A program made the position numbers and the translations under genes. Below, in pieces: positions 33,438 to 40,712 of a stretch of DNA of 64,000 bases. The notes beneath the pieces are model-generated. The model did no database searches, was not told where the DNA came from, and worked only from the letters and a program-made list of their open reading frames with translations. The stretch's first letter is position 1, and every line of letters begins with the position of its first letter. Origin of the DNA: Verrucomicrobiota bacterium (GTDB lineage: Bacteria > Verrucomicrobiota > Verrucomicrobiia > Limisphaerales > UBA11358); contig JAGWNY010000002.1 in assembly GCA_028872915.1 (NCBI GenBank), positions 1-64,000 of the forward strand, written 5' to 3'.

Positions 33438-35009
33438 ATGCCCGACGCAGTCCGCCAGGAATGGCATCCGCGCCACAGCCCCTGGTTGGTGGCGGTGGGC
33501 GTCATGCTGGCCACCTTCATGCAGGTGCTCGACACCTCCATCGCCAACATTGCGCTGCCGCACATTGCCGGCAGTCTTTCATCCACGCCGGACCAGGCAA
33601 CCTGGGTGCTGACGAGTTATCTCGTCGCCAACGCCATCATTCTGCCGATGACCGGCTGGCTTTCCAACTACTTCGGGCGGAAGCGCCTGTTGATTTCGTG
33701 CATCGGCATGTTCACCTTCGCCTCGGTGTTGTGTGGAATGTCCCCAAGCCTGCCCATGTTGATTCTGGCGCGCATCGTGCAGGGCGCGGGAGGCGGGGCG
33801 ATGGTGCCAATCGCGCAAGCCGTGATGCTCGAAAGCTTTCCGCCTCACAAACGCGGCATCGCCATGGCCACTTTTGCCCAGGCGGTCGTGGTGGCGCCCA
33901 TCATCGGGCCGACGCTCGGTGGCTGGATAACCGACAATTACTCGTGGCGCTGGATTTTTTACATCAACCTGCCCGTGGGCCTGCTGGCGATCTTTCTGGC
34001 CGAATGGCTCGTCGAAGACCCGCCCTACATCAAACGCAACGTCAAGGCCGCGATTGACGTTTTGGGGTTCGCGCTGCTGGCCGTGTGGCTGGCCACGCTG
34101 CAAATTGTTCTGGACAAGGGGCAGGAAGCGGACTGGCTGGGGGCCGCCTGGGTGCGGTGGTTTCTGGCCGTTTCCGCGGCGGCCATGATCGCCTTCATCA
34201 TCCGTGAATTCAATGTGGAACATCCGCTGGTCAATTTGCGGATTTTCCGGAGCCGAAATTTTGCGGTCGGCGTTGTTTTGATGACAGTGGTCGGCCTCAT
34301 CCTCTATGGCACGACGGCCGAATTGCCCTTGTTCCTGCAAACGCTGATGGGTTATCCGGCCCTGCAAAGCGGTTACGCGCTCAGTCCGCGCGGAGCGGCG
34401 GCATTTGTCACCACGTTTTTTGTCGGGCGGCTGGTGGGGCGCGTTCCCACGCGCTGGATGTTGTTGTTGGGGTTTTCGCTGCTCAGCTTTTCCGCTTTTT
34501 TGCTCGGACGCATCAATTTGCAGGTGAGCTTCGCCAGCATCGTGTTGCCGACGGTTTTGAATGGAGTAGCCATCAGTTTCATTTTTGTGCCGCTGACCAC
34601 CGTGACCATGAGCCAATTGCGGCAGCGGGATATTGGGAGCGGCACCGGCCTCTACAACCTGATGCTCAACCTCGGCGGCAGCGTGGGCATTGCCCTGGTG
34701 ACCACCCTTGTGGCCCGGCGGACGCAAGTGCATCAAGCTCTTCTGGCCGGCCATCTGACGCCGTCCAATCCCCTCTTCACGCGCCGGTTTGGGGCCGCGC
34801 GAACCATGCTCGAGAGGCATGGCGATCCCGTGGCTGCCATTCACCGCGCCTGGGCCATTTTTTACAACGTTCTGAACCGGCAATCCCACTTGTGGGGTTT
34901 CGTGGATACATTTCGTTATTTCGGATTGCTTGTATTGTGCTGTGTGCCGCTGATATTTTTGTTGAAGCCGCCCCCTCACGCCCCCGTCCGAAGGGTGGAT
35001 GTTCATTGA
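33438..35009 (+). CDS. EmrB/QacA-family (DHA2) drug transporter
   Basis: 523 aa with ~14 predicted membrane helices. Motif D1 is LDTSIANIALPHIAGSL, motif A is GWLSNYFGRKRLL, motif C is APIIGPTLGGWI, and the YSWRWIFYINLPVG block is typical of DHA2 pumps. It is a proton-coupled MFS exporter that works with the EmrA-like adaptor 2 nt upstream. It is the last gene of the efflux operon, followed at once by a hairpin. Confidence 0.93.
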   Translation: MPDAVRQEWHPRHSPWLVAVGVMLATFMQVLDTSIANIALPHIAGSLSSTPDQATWVLTSYLVANAIILPMTGWLSNYFGRKRLLISCIGMFTFASVLCGMSPSLPMLILARIVQGAGGGAMVPIAQAVMLESFPPHKRGIAMATFAQAVVVAPIIGPTLGGWITDNYSWRWIFYINLPVGLLAIFLAEWLVEDPPYIKRNVKAAIDVLGFALLAVWLATLQIVLDKGQEADWLGAAWVRWFLAVSAAAMIAFIIREFNVEHPLVNLRIFRSRNFAVGVVLMTVVGLILYGTTAELPLFLQTLMGYPALQSGYALSPRGAAAFVTTFFVGRLVGRVPTRWMLLLGFSLLSFSAFLLGRINLQVSFASIVLPTVLNGVAISFIFVPLTTVTMSQLRQRDIGSGTGLYNLMLNLGGSVGIALVTTLVARRTQVHQALLAGHLTPSNPLFTRRFGAARTMLERHGDPVAAIHRAWAIFYNVLNRQSHLWGFVDTFRYFGLLVLCCVPLIFLLKPPPHAPVRRVDVH

Positions 35010-35011
35010 CG

Positions 35012-35031
35012 GGCTGGCAGCATTGCCAGCC
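35012..35031 (+). terminator. Terminator-like hairpin after the efflux operon
   Basis: GGCTGGCA-GCAT-TGCCAGCC is a perfect 8 bp stem with a tetraloop, starting 2 nt after the emrB-like stop. Only a weak T-rich tail (TCTTGC) follows, so termination may be partial or factor-assisted. Confidence 0.6.
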
Positions 35032-35033
35032 TC

Positions 35034-35061
35034 TTGCAAAAGTGAAAAAATCTTGTAACGT
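35034..35061 (+). promoter_or_regulatory. Candidate promoter of the YXWGXW lipoprotein gene
   Basis: TTGCAA (35034-35039), a 16 nt spacer and TAACGT (35056-35061) stand directly after the efflux terminator and about 34 nt before the ATG at 35095. Confidence 0.4.
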
Positions 35062-35094
35062 GATTCGGAAATTGCCGTCCATACTGGAAACGCT

Positions 35095-35427
35095 ATGAAA
35101 AGAACAACATTCGTAAAGACAATGATTGTGGCAGTCGGCCTGCCGCTTCTGGCCGGATGTGTGACCAGAACGGTTTACCGGCCTGCGCGCGGCCAAACCG
35201 TGGTGGTGACTACTCGCACCGAACCGCCGCCCGCCCGGATTGAAGTCCGGCCGCCATCGCCGGGAATTGAATACGTGTGGATCGCGGGAGCATGGTCATG
35301 GCGCGGTGGAAACTGGGTTTGGGTGCCCGGACGGTGGACTTGGGGAAGACCGGGCGTCCATTGGGTGCCCGGCCACTGGCGGCATCGCCCGGGCGGTTGG
35401 GTTTGGGTCGAAGGCCATTGGAGATGA
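35095..35427 (+). CDS. YXWGXW/WXXGXW-repeat lipoprotein
   Basis: 110 aa. Lipobox LPLLAGC (Cys22) is followed by a short basic and Pro-rich linker. The last ~55 residues contain repeats of the type W-x-x-G-x-W (VWIAGAWSW, VWVPGRWTW, HWVPGHWR, VWVEGHWR). Such repeat lipoproteins are common and poorly understood envelope proteins, and the aromatic repeats may bind polysaccharide or the outer membrane. No partner is indicated by context. Confidence 0.8.
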   Translation: MKRTTFVKTMIVAVGLPLLAGCVTRTVYRPARGQTVVVTTRTEPPPARIEVRPPSPGIEYVWIAGAWSWRGGNWVWVPGRWTWGRPGVHWVPGHWRHRPGGWVWVEGHWR

Positions 35428-35692
35428 AGCCAGTTGCCGCGAAGCGTCGGGAAGCTTGGATGCCGCGATAAGCCGCCAAAACCTCAGTGGTCCTGGACGG
35501 CAGCATGGCATTGGTTTGCCGTGTCCCTTTGGGCGCGGCAATCGCTTTGAGTTGGACCAGCATCGCCCCGTCCAACGGACGGCGCAATGGTGAAGAGATT
35601 TTAGCGAATCGGTGGCCGGGCATTCATCAGGCGGATGGCGCCCGCGGAAAAAAACAGATTTGTCGTTTCAGAGATTGTCGGCCTTAAAAAAT

Positions 35693-35887
35693 ATGCATGC
35701 GGAATCCGCAAGCCGTTCTCGAAAAAGACGGCACAATAACGACGAGGAACGATTTTATCTTTTTCCAGGGCAAGGCGGGGCGTCCCTCCGGCGCCGGCAA
35801 ATGCACATGCTGGCATGGTCGGTGGCAGTGGCCGTCCTGGCTTCGGCCGTCATCGGTGGTGTCATTTATTTGCTCGACAAGCCCTGA
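35693..35887 (+). CDS. Small single-pass membrane protein
   Basis: 64 aa from the ATG at 35693. The Arg/Lys-rich N-terminus is followed by FYLFPGQGGASLRRRQ and a membrane helix (WSVAVAVLASAVIGGVIYLL), ending LDKP. Charge distribution suggests the N-terminus faces the cytoplasm. I recall similar short proteins in related genomes but cannot name a family. 35428-35692 holds no other supportable gene. Confidence 0.5.
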   Translation: MHAESASRSRKRRHNNDEERFYLFPGQGGASLRRRQMHMLAWSVAVAVLASAVIGGVIYLLDKP

Positions 35888-35962
35888 AGCGGTGGACAAG
35901 GCGCATCCGTGGATGCAAATGCTTTGACGGTGGAGGATGTGTTGTTAGACTTCGCGCCGAAG

Positions 35963-36913
35963 ATGAAGTTGTCCCGGTTTGTATTGTTGTTTTTCGTATT
36001 GTCCGCGGCGGCGGCGCGCGCTGAATTGGTGGATGGCATTGTTGCCATCGTCAATACCGCCGTTATCACAAGCTGGCAGGTGCGGAATTTTGCCGCGCCG
36101 GCGGTCAATGCGCTGGGCAGCGAATATCAATCCGATTCCCCGGAATTTCAGCAAAAACTCAACGCCGTGCTCACCAACAGCCTGGAATTGCTCGTGGAAC
36201 GCCAGTTGATCCTGCATTACTTCGACACAGCCGGCTATCAGCTTCCTCCCACCGCGGTGGATGAAATGGTCAATGCGCGCATCCGCTCCGAATACGGCGA
36301 CCGGGTAACATTGATGAAAACCTTGCAAGCCCAGGGCGAGACTCTGGAACAATTCCGCCGCAATGTCCGCGATCAATACATTGAAACCGCATTGCGCCGC
36401 CAAAAAGTTTTGCAACAGATCGTCGTTTCCCCATTCCAAATCGAACAATATTATCAGGCGCATCGGGCCGATTTCCACGCCGGTGACCAGGTCAAATTGC
36501 GCATGATTGTGCTGAACAAGGCTGCGCCCGATGATACGAACGCCCTGGCACGGGCCCAATTCATCCTCGCTAAAATCCGGGCGGGCGCGTCCTTCGCGGC
36601 CATGGCTGCGGAGTATTCCCAAGGTTCGCAAAAGGCGGCGGGCGGCGAATGGGGCTGGGTGGAACGGACGGTGTTGCGGAAGGAATTGGCCCATGCAGCT
36701 TTTGCGCTCAAGGCCGGACAAGTGAGTGATGTCATTGAAACGCCCGACGCCTGTTATATCATGCTTGTGGAAGGCAGGCGCCCGGCGCATGTCCGGCCGT
36801 TGGGTCACGTCCGAAGCGAGATCGAAGCCACCCTGCGTTCACAGGAACAGGCGCGGCTCGAAAAGCAATGGATTGATTCGCTGAAAAGGACCACGTTCGT
36901 CCGCTTCTTTTGA
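35963..36913 (+). CDS. SurA-like periplasmic peptidyl-prolyl isomerase/chaperone
   Basis: 316 aa from the ATG at 35963, which begins a signal peptide (KLSRFVLLFFVLSAAAARA). The longer frame upstream lacks one. The mature start LVDGIVAIVNTAVITSWQV is the SurA N-domain signature. A helical chaperone part follows to ~170. A parvulin domain then extends from ~185 (KLRMIVLNKA, ILAKIRAGASFAAMAAEYSQ, GGEWGWVERTVL, GQVSDVIETPDACYIMLVE). It probably escorts outer-membrane proteins. It is 19 nt upstream of pdxA, the classical surA-pdxA neighbourhood. Confidence 0.88.
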   Translation: MKLSRFVLLFFVLSAAAARAELVDGIVAIVNTAVITSWQVRNFAAPAVNALGSEYQSDSPEFQQKLNAVLTNSLELLVERQLILHYFDTAGYQLPPTAVDEMVNARIRSEYGDRVTLMKTLQAQGETLEQFRRNVRDQYIETALRRQKVLQQIVVSPFQIEQYYQAHRADFHAGDQVKLRMIVLNKAAPDDTNALARAQFILAKIRAGASFAAMAAEYSQGSQKAAGGEWGWVERTVLRKELAHAAFALKAGQVSDVIETPDACYIMLVEGRRPAHVRPLGHVRSEIEATLRSQEQARLEKQWIDSLKRTTFVRFF

Positions 36914-36932
36914 GCATTTTTCCAGGAGGAGC

Positions 36933-37976
36933 ATGGTCAAAGCATTCTCTGCAGGCCGCCATCGGCAATCGGGCGCTCCGCCCTGGCTGGGCATTGCCCT
37001 CGGAGACGTAACGGGTGTCGGGCCGGAGGTGGCGCTTAAAGCCGTTGCCGCCGAGTCAAAAAACAATCGGGCTTGCTATCTATTCATCGGAGACGCCGGC
37101 GCGCTCCAGCGGGCCAATCGGAAGTTTTCCGTCCATCTGCCCCTCAAACCATTTTCCGCATCCTCCGGTTTCGACGCGGGAAGATTTTTTGTCCTCAATC
37201 CGCCGGGCAAACCGTTGCCGTCCGATTTGCCGGCCGGCGCGCCGGCTGCCGCCAATGCCGCCATGGCCGCCCTGCGCGAAGGCGCCGCGCGGTGCTTGCA
37301 AGGCGAACTTGCGGCGCTGGTCACGGCGCCGGTCAACAAGGCCGCCATCATCCGTGCCGGCCATAAAGGTTTTGTCGGACAGACCGAATTCCTATCCAAA
37401 TTGTCAAACGCCCGCCGCACGGCGATGATGCTGCTCGGTCATGACGACAAGGGCCGCTGGCTGCGGGTCGCCTTGGCCACCATTCACATTTCCATCAAAT
37501 CCATCCCTAAAAAGCTGACGATGGAAAAAATCCTGCTGGCGATTGAACTGGCCGGCAAAGCCTGCCACGACCTCGGTTTGCGGCGCGCGCGTCTCGCCGT
37601 CTGCGGACTCAATCCTCATGCCGGCGAAGGCGGGGAGTTTGGCGGCGAGGAAGGCAAAGTGATCGCGCCGGCAATTGCCGCCGCAAAAGCACGCGGGCTG
37701 GACGTGGTCGGGCCTCTCAGTGGCGATACGGTGTTCCATTACGCGTTGCGCGGCGACTTTGACGCCGTCGTAGCCATGTATCACGACCAGGGATTGGCCC
37801 CGCTGAAAGCCGTGGCCTTCGATACCGGCGTCAATTGGACGCTGGGTCTGCCGTTTATTCGCACGTCCCCCGACCATGGCACCGCCTACGACATCGCCGG
37901 CAAAGGAATCGCCAATCCATCCTCCACGATTGCCGCCATTCGCCTGGCCGGACAAGTCGCGGCCAACAAAAAATAG
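36933..37976 (+). CDS. pdxA: 4-hydroxythreonine-4-phosphate dehydrogenase
   Basis: 347 aa, with AGGAGG 5 nt before the ATG. It oxidises 4-phosphohydroxy-L-threonine in the DXP-dependent pyridoxal phosphate pathway. Key blocks are GIALGDVTGVGPEVALK at the start, VTAPVNKAAI, GHKGFVGQTEFL, LNPHAGEGGEFGGEE (metal-binding His) and AMYHDQGLAPLKA near the end. It is downstream of the surA-like gene, as in Proteobacteria, and convergent with trpC. A 10 bp palindrome ACCGGCCGGT lies just after the stop. Confidence 0.95.
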   Translation: MVKAFSAGRHRQSGAPPWLGIALGDVTGVGPEVALKAVAAESKNNRACYLFIGDAGALQRANRKFSVHLPLKPFSASSGFDAGRFFVLNPPGKPLPSDLPAGAPAAANAAMAALREGAARCLQGELAALVTAPVNKAAIIRAGHKGFVGQTEFLSKLSNARRTAMMLLGHDDKGRWLRVALATIHISIKSIPKKLTMEKILLAIELAGKACHDLGLRRARLAVCGLNPHAGEGGEFGGEEGKVIAPAIAAAKARGLDVVGPLSGDTVFHYALRGDFDAVVAMYHDQGLAPLKAVAFDTGVNWTLGLPFIRTSPDHGTAYDIAGKGIANPSSTIAAIRLAGQVAANKK

Positions 37977-37995
37977 AACCGGCCGGTCCCGCTGA

Positions 37996-38793
37996 TTACC
38001 CGATCAATTCGCGAACTTTCGCCTGAATGTTGCCGCCCCGGAGCAGCGACTCTCCCACCAGGATTGCATTGGCGCCGCAGCGCCGGAGACGGTCAACGTC
38101 GGCGCGGGTATGGATTCCACTTTCGGCTACGAGCAGCGGCGCTTTGTTGCCGCGGGAAGGGATTTTTGAGGCCAGCATTTCGGTGGTTGCCAGGTCCACC
38201 GTGAACGTTTTTAAATCGCGGTTGTTGATTCCAATCAAGGTTGCCCCGATCGTCAACGCCCGCTGCAATTCGTTTTCATCATGGACTTCCACGAGCGCCG
38301 CCAGGCCCGCTTCAACGCTCAGCGCATGGAATCGCCGCAACCGGTCGTCGTTCAGGATCGCCACAATCAGCAGGATCGCGTCAGCGCCCCATTCGATGGA
38401 TTCGGCAATCTGCCGCTCGTCAATGATGAAATCTTTGCGCAACAGCGGCAGCCCGGTCTCCTGCCGAACCCGCCGCAGATAATCCAACGAACCTTGGAAA
38501 AATTTTTCATCCGTCAGCACCGAAATGCAACTGGCACCCGCCGTCTCATACTCACGGGCAATGCGCGCCGGATCAAAGTCAGCGCAAATTACTCCCGCGG
38601 ACGGCGACGCCCTTTTGACCTCGGCAATCAGCGCCATCGCTCCCGGACGGGGTTTGCGGAGCGTCGCCAGGAAGTCGCGCCGGTCATCCCGTTCCAGCAG
38701 CAGGTCGCGCAAATCGCCGGCGGCGATGATCCGGGGTGGCAAAGCCGCAATCTCGCGCTCCTTTTGCCGGACAATGGTTTTGAGAACGCTCAC
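37996..38793 (-). CDS. trpC: Indole-3-glycerol phosphate synthase
   Basis: 265 aa TIM barrel, starting GTG. Signatures are MALIAEVKRASPSAG with the catalytic Lys, ISVLTDEKFFQGSLDYL, GLPLLRKDFIIDERQI, ATLIGINNRDLKTF and LVAESGIHTRADV. It closes the indole ring in tryptophan synthesis. No other trp gene is adjacent. It is the last gene of the leftward string that begins with gyrB. Confidence 0.95.
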   Translation of the reverse strand: MSVLKTIVRQKEREIAALPPRIIAAGDLRDLLLERDDRRDFLATLRKPRPGAMALIAEVKRASPSAGVICADFDPARIAREYETAGASCISVLTDEKFFQGSLDYLRRVRQETGLPLLRKDFIIDERQIAESIEWGADAILLIVAILNDDRLRRFHALSVEAGLAALVEVHDENELQRALTIGATLIGINNRDLKTFTVDLATTEMLASKIPSRGNKAPLLVAESGIHTRADVDRLRRCGANAILVGESLLRGGNIQAKVRELIG

Positions 38794-38807
38794 AAACCGC
38801 GCGGCGG

Positions 38808-38909
38808 CTACGCCTGCCAGGTGCGCTTCTTGTGACGATGCATGCGCAGCTTCTTGCGCCGTTTATGTCTGTTGATTTTCGCCTTGCGGCGTTTTTTGAG
38901 TGAACCCAT
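38808..38909 (-). CDS. 33-residue basic protein of the AURKAIP1/COX24 (mS38-like) type
   Basis: 33 aa from the ATG at 38909 to TAG at 38808-38810. It starts MGSLKKRRKAKINRHKRRKK and ends LRMHRHKKRTWQA. The KKRRxKINRHKRRK-type core is what defines the COX24/mS38 family, whose mitochondrial members sit in the small ribosomal subunit. A ribosomal role is inferred. It lies 14 nt before trpC and 51 nt after hisG, and its size makes it easy to miss. Confidence 0.8.
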   Translation of the reverse strand: MGSLKKRRKAKINRHKRRKKLRMHRHKKRTWQA

Positions 38910-38960
38910 ACAGGATTGCCCATCAGTTAGCTGAAAATGCCCCGTTTGCCAACGAAAATT

Positions 38961-39836
38961 TTAATAAACCACCTTGTTCAACGGATATTCGATGATGCCT
39001 TCGGCGCCGGCGGCCTTCAATTGGGGAATCAATTCCCGGACGATATGTTCGTCAATAATCGTTTCCACGGCCACCCATCCTTTCAGGCTTAAGTTGGAGA
39101 TTGTGGGATTGCGCAACGCCGGCAATTCCCGCAACAGCCGGGCAAGATTGTTTTCGGCAATGTTCATCTTGAGGCCCACCTTGGCCTCGGCGTCGAGCGC
39201 GCCTTTGAGCAGCATCGCCAGCGTTTCAATTTTCCCGCGTTTCCACGGCTCTTTCCACGATTCGTGATTGGCAATCAACCGCGGCGTGGACACCAACAAT
39301 TCCTCCACGATGCGCAATTTGTTGGCCCGTAGCGACGAGCCGGTTTCCGTGACCTCCACAATCGCATCCACCAGTTCGTGCGCCTTGACTTCCGTCGCCC
39401 CCCACGAAAATTCCACCTCCGCCTTTACCCCATGCTTGCGCAGGTACTTTTTTGTGAGGTTGACAACTTCCGTGGCAATCCGCTTGCCTTCCAGGTCCTT
39501 CACCGACTTGATCCTGGAATTCTCCGGCACCGCCAGAACCCAGCGCGCGGGCCGCCGCGTCGCTTTGCTGAACAAAAACGCGCCCACTTCGTGGACTCTC
39601 GAGCCGTTTTCGATCACCCAGTCATGGCCGGTGATGCCGCAATCCAAATACCCGTGTTCAACGTAACGGCTGATTTCCTGCGCCCGAATCAGCCGCACCT
39701 CCATTTCATCATCATCAACCGACGGAATATACGAGCGGCTGCTGATGGAAATGTTGAAGCCTGCTTTCGCCATCTTCTCAATGGTGGCGTCCTGCAAACT
39801 GCCCTTGGGCAGGCCAAACTTTAACTTGTTGCTCAT
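38961..39836 (-). CDS. hisG: ATP phosphoribosyltransferase, long form
   Basis: 291 aa from the ATG at 39836 ([14 protein letters not shown]). It catalyses the first step of histidine synthesis (PRPP plus ATP). The motifs include [29 protein letters not shown], and [23 protein letters not shown], the PRPP-binding loop. The ~80-residue C-terminal domain (GLKMNIAEN... [14 protein letters not shown]) is the regulatory domain of the long form, so no HisZ partner is needed. It starts 14 nt after the 45-residue gene. Confidence 0.95.
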   Translation of the reverse strand: MSNKLKFGLPKGSLQDATIEKMAKAGFNISISSRSYIPSVDDDEMEVRLIRAQEISRYVEHGYLDCGITGHDWVIENGSRVHEVGAFLFSKATRRPARWVLAVPENSRIKSVKDLEGKRIATEVVNLTKKYLRKHGVKAEVEFSWGATEVKAHELVDAIVEVTETGSSLRANKLRIVEELLVSTPRLIANHESWKEPWKRGKIETLAMLLKGALDAEAKVGLKMNIAENNLARLLRELPALRNPTISNLSLKGWVAVETIIDEHIVRELIPQLKAAGAEGIIEYPLNKVVY

Positions 39837-39850
39837 GGTCCAGTTTCCAC

Positions 39851-39988
39851 TCACGCCGGTTCCCGTCTTTGCAAAGCCTGTTTCGCGCGCCGACGTGAAT
39901 ACACCTTTGCCGATTTTTCCACGCGCGTCGCCGGATGAATCTGCCAGGTTCGCCGCGGAAATGCCATCTTCTTCTTTTTTGATTTCAT
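39851..39988 (-). CDS. 45-residue conserved-looking basic protein
   Basis: 45 aa from the ATG at 39988 to TGA at 39851-39853. It starts with a lysine run ([13 protein letters not shown]), then [20 protein letters not shown] and a basic tail. The middle block W-x-I-x-P-x-T-R-V-x-x-S-x-K-V-Y-x-R looks like a constrained motif, and I believe similar short proteins exist in other bacteria. I cannot name a function. It lies between purN (49 nt) and hisG (14 nt) on the same strand, and its charge suggests nucleic-acid or ribosome binding. Confidence 0.6.
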   Translation of the reverse strand: MKSKKKKMAFPRRTWQIHPATRVEKSAKVYSRRRAKQALQRREPA

Positions 39989-40037
39989 GGCTGTGATCGT
40001 TGGGCGCGGCATCGCCGGCGGACCGGAGTGTTGGCGC

Positions 40038-40712
40038 TTACGTGGAACCTGGAACAGTCGCATTGTGGCCGGTTTTCCACAGTACCCGCCGTCCGGTGAC
40101 CGCAATGTCTGCTCGCGCAATCGCCGCGACGCATTTGGGATACAGATCATGCTCGGCGGCGTGGATGCGCTGATGGAGCCTTTCGGGTGTGTCGTCGTCC
40201 AGCACCGGCACGATTTCCTGGCCGATGATCGGGCCGGCATCCACCCCGGCATCCACAAAATGCACCGTGCAGCCGGTCACCTTCACGCCATGATCCAGGG
40301 CCTGTTTCCACGCTTCCAGCCCTGGAAACGACGGCAGGAGTGAAGGATGAATGTTCACGATCCGTCCCTCGAACGCCCGCAGAAAATCCCCCTTCAACAC
40401 CCGCATGAATCCCGCCAGCACAATCAGGTCCACTTTCGCCTCCTGCAATGCATGCACAAACGCACGTTCGGAGTCCTCGTCCAGTTTTGTGCGGAATTTA
40501 CCCGGCGGAATGAATTGCGCCGGAATGTTCCGGGCACGGGCAAGGGATAAAATCGGGGCGACTTCCACGTCACTCAGCACAATGGCAATTTGCGCCGGAA
40601 TCCGGCCCGCGGCCGCGGCATCGGCGATGGCAATGAAGTTGGAACCTTTGCCCGAACCCAAAACCCCCAGTTTGAATGGATTATTCACCGCATTCCAGTC
40701 ATTGGGCGCCAT
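40038..40712 (-). CDS. purN: Phosphoribosylglycinamide formyltransferase
   Basis: 224 aa. It transfers the formyl group from 10-formyl-THF to GAR in purine synthesis. Family motifs are LGVLGSGKGSNFIAI near the N-terminus, VLAGFMRVL, IVNIHPSLLPSFPG (catalytic Asn and His) and TVHFVDAGVDAGPIIGQ (catalytic Asp). Its start overlaps the end of gyrA by 14 nt, an unusual pairing that implies co-transcription. Confidence 0.95.
   Translation of the reverse strand: MAPNDWNAVNNPFKLGVLGSGKGSNFIAIADAAAAGRIPAQIAIVLSDVEVAPILSLARARNIPAQFIPPGKFRTKLDEDSERAFVHALQEAKVDLIVLAGFMRVLKGDFLRAFEGRIVNIHPSLLPSFPGLEAWKQALDHGVKVTGCTVHFVDAGVDAGPIIGQEIVPVLDDDTPERLHQRIHAAEHDLYPKCVAAIARADIAVTGRRVLWKTGHNATVPGST

Noticed and set aside
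35428-35692. Frames after the YXWGXW lipoprotein gene
   Set aside because: No start, domain or composition supports a gene. Only the small membrane protein beginning at 35693 is kept.
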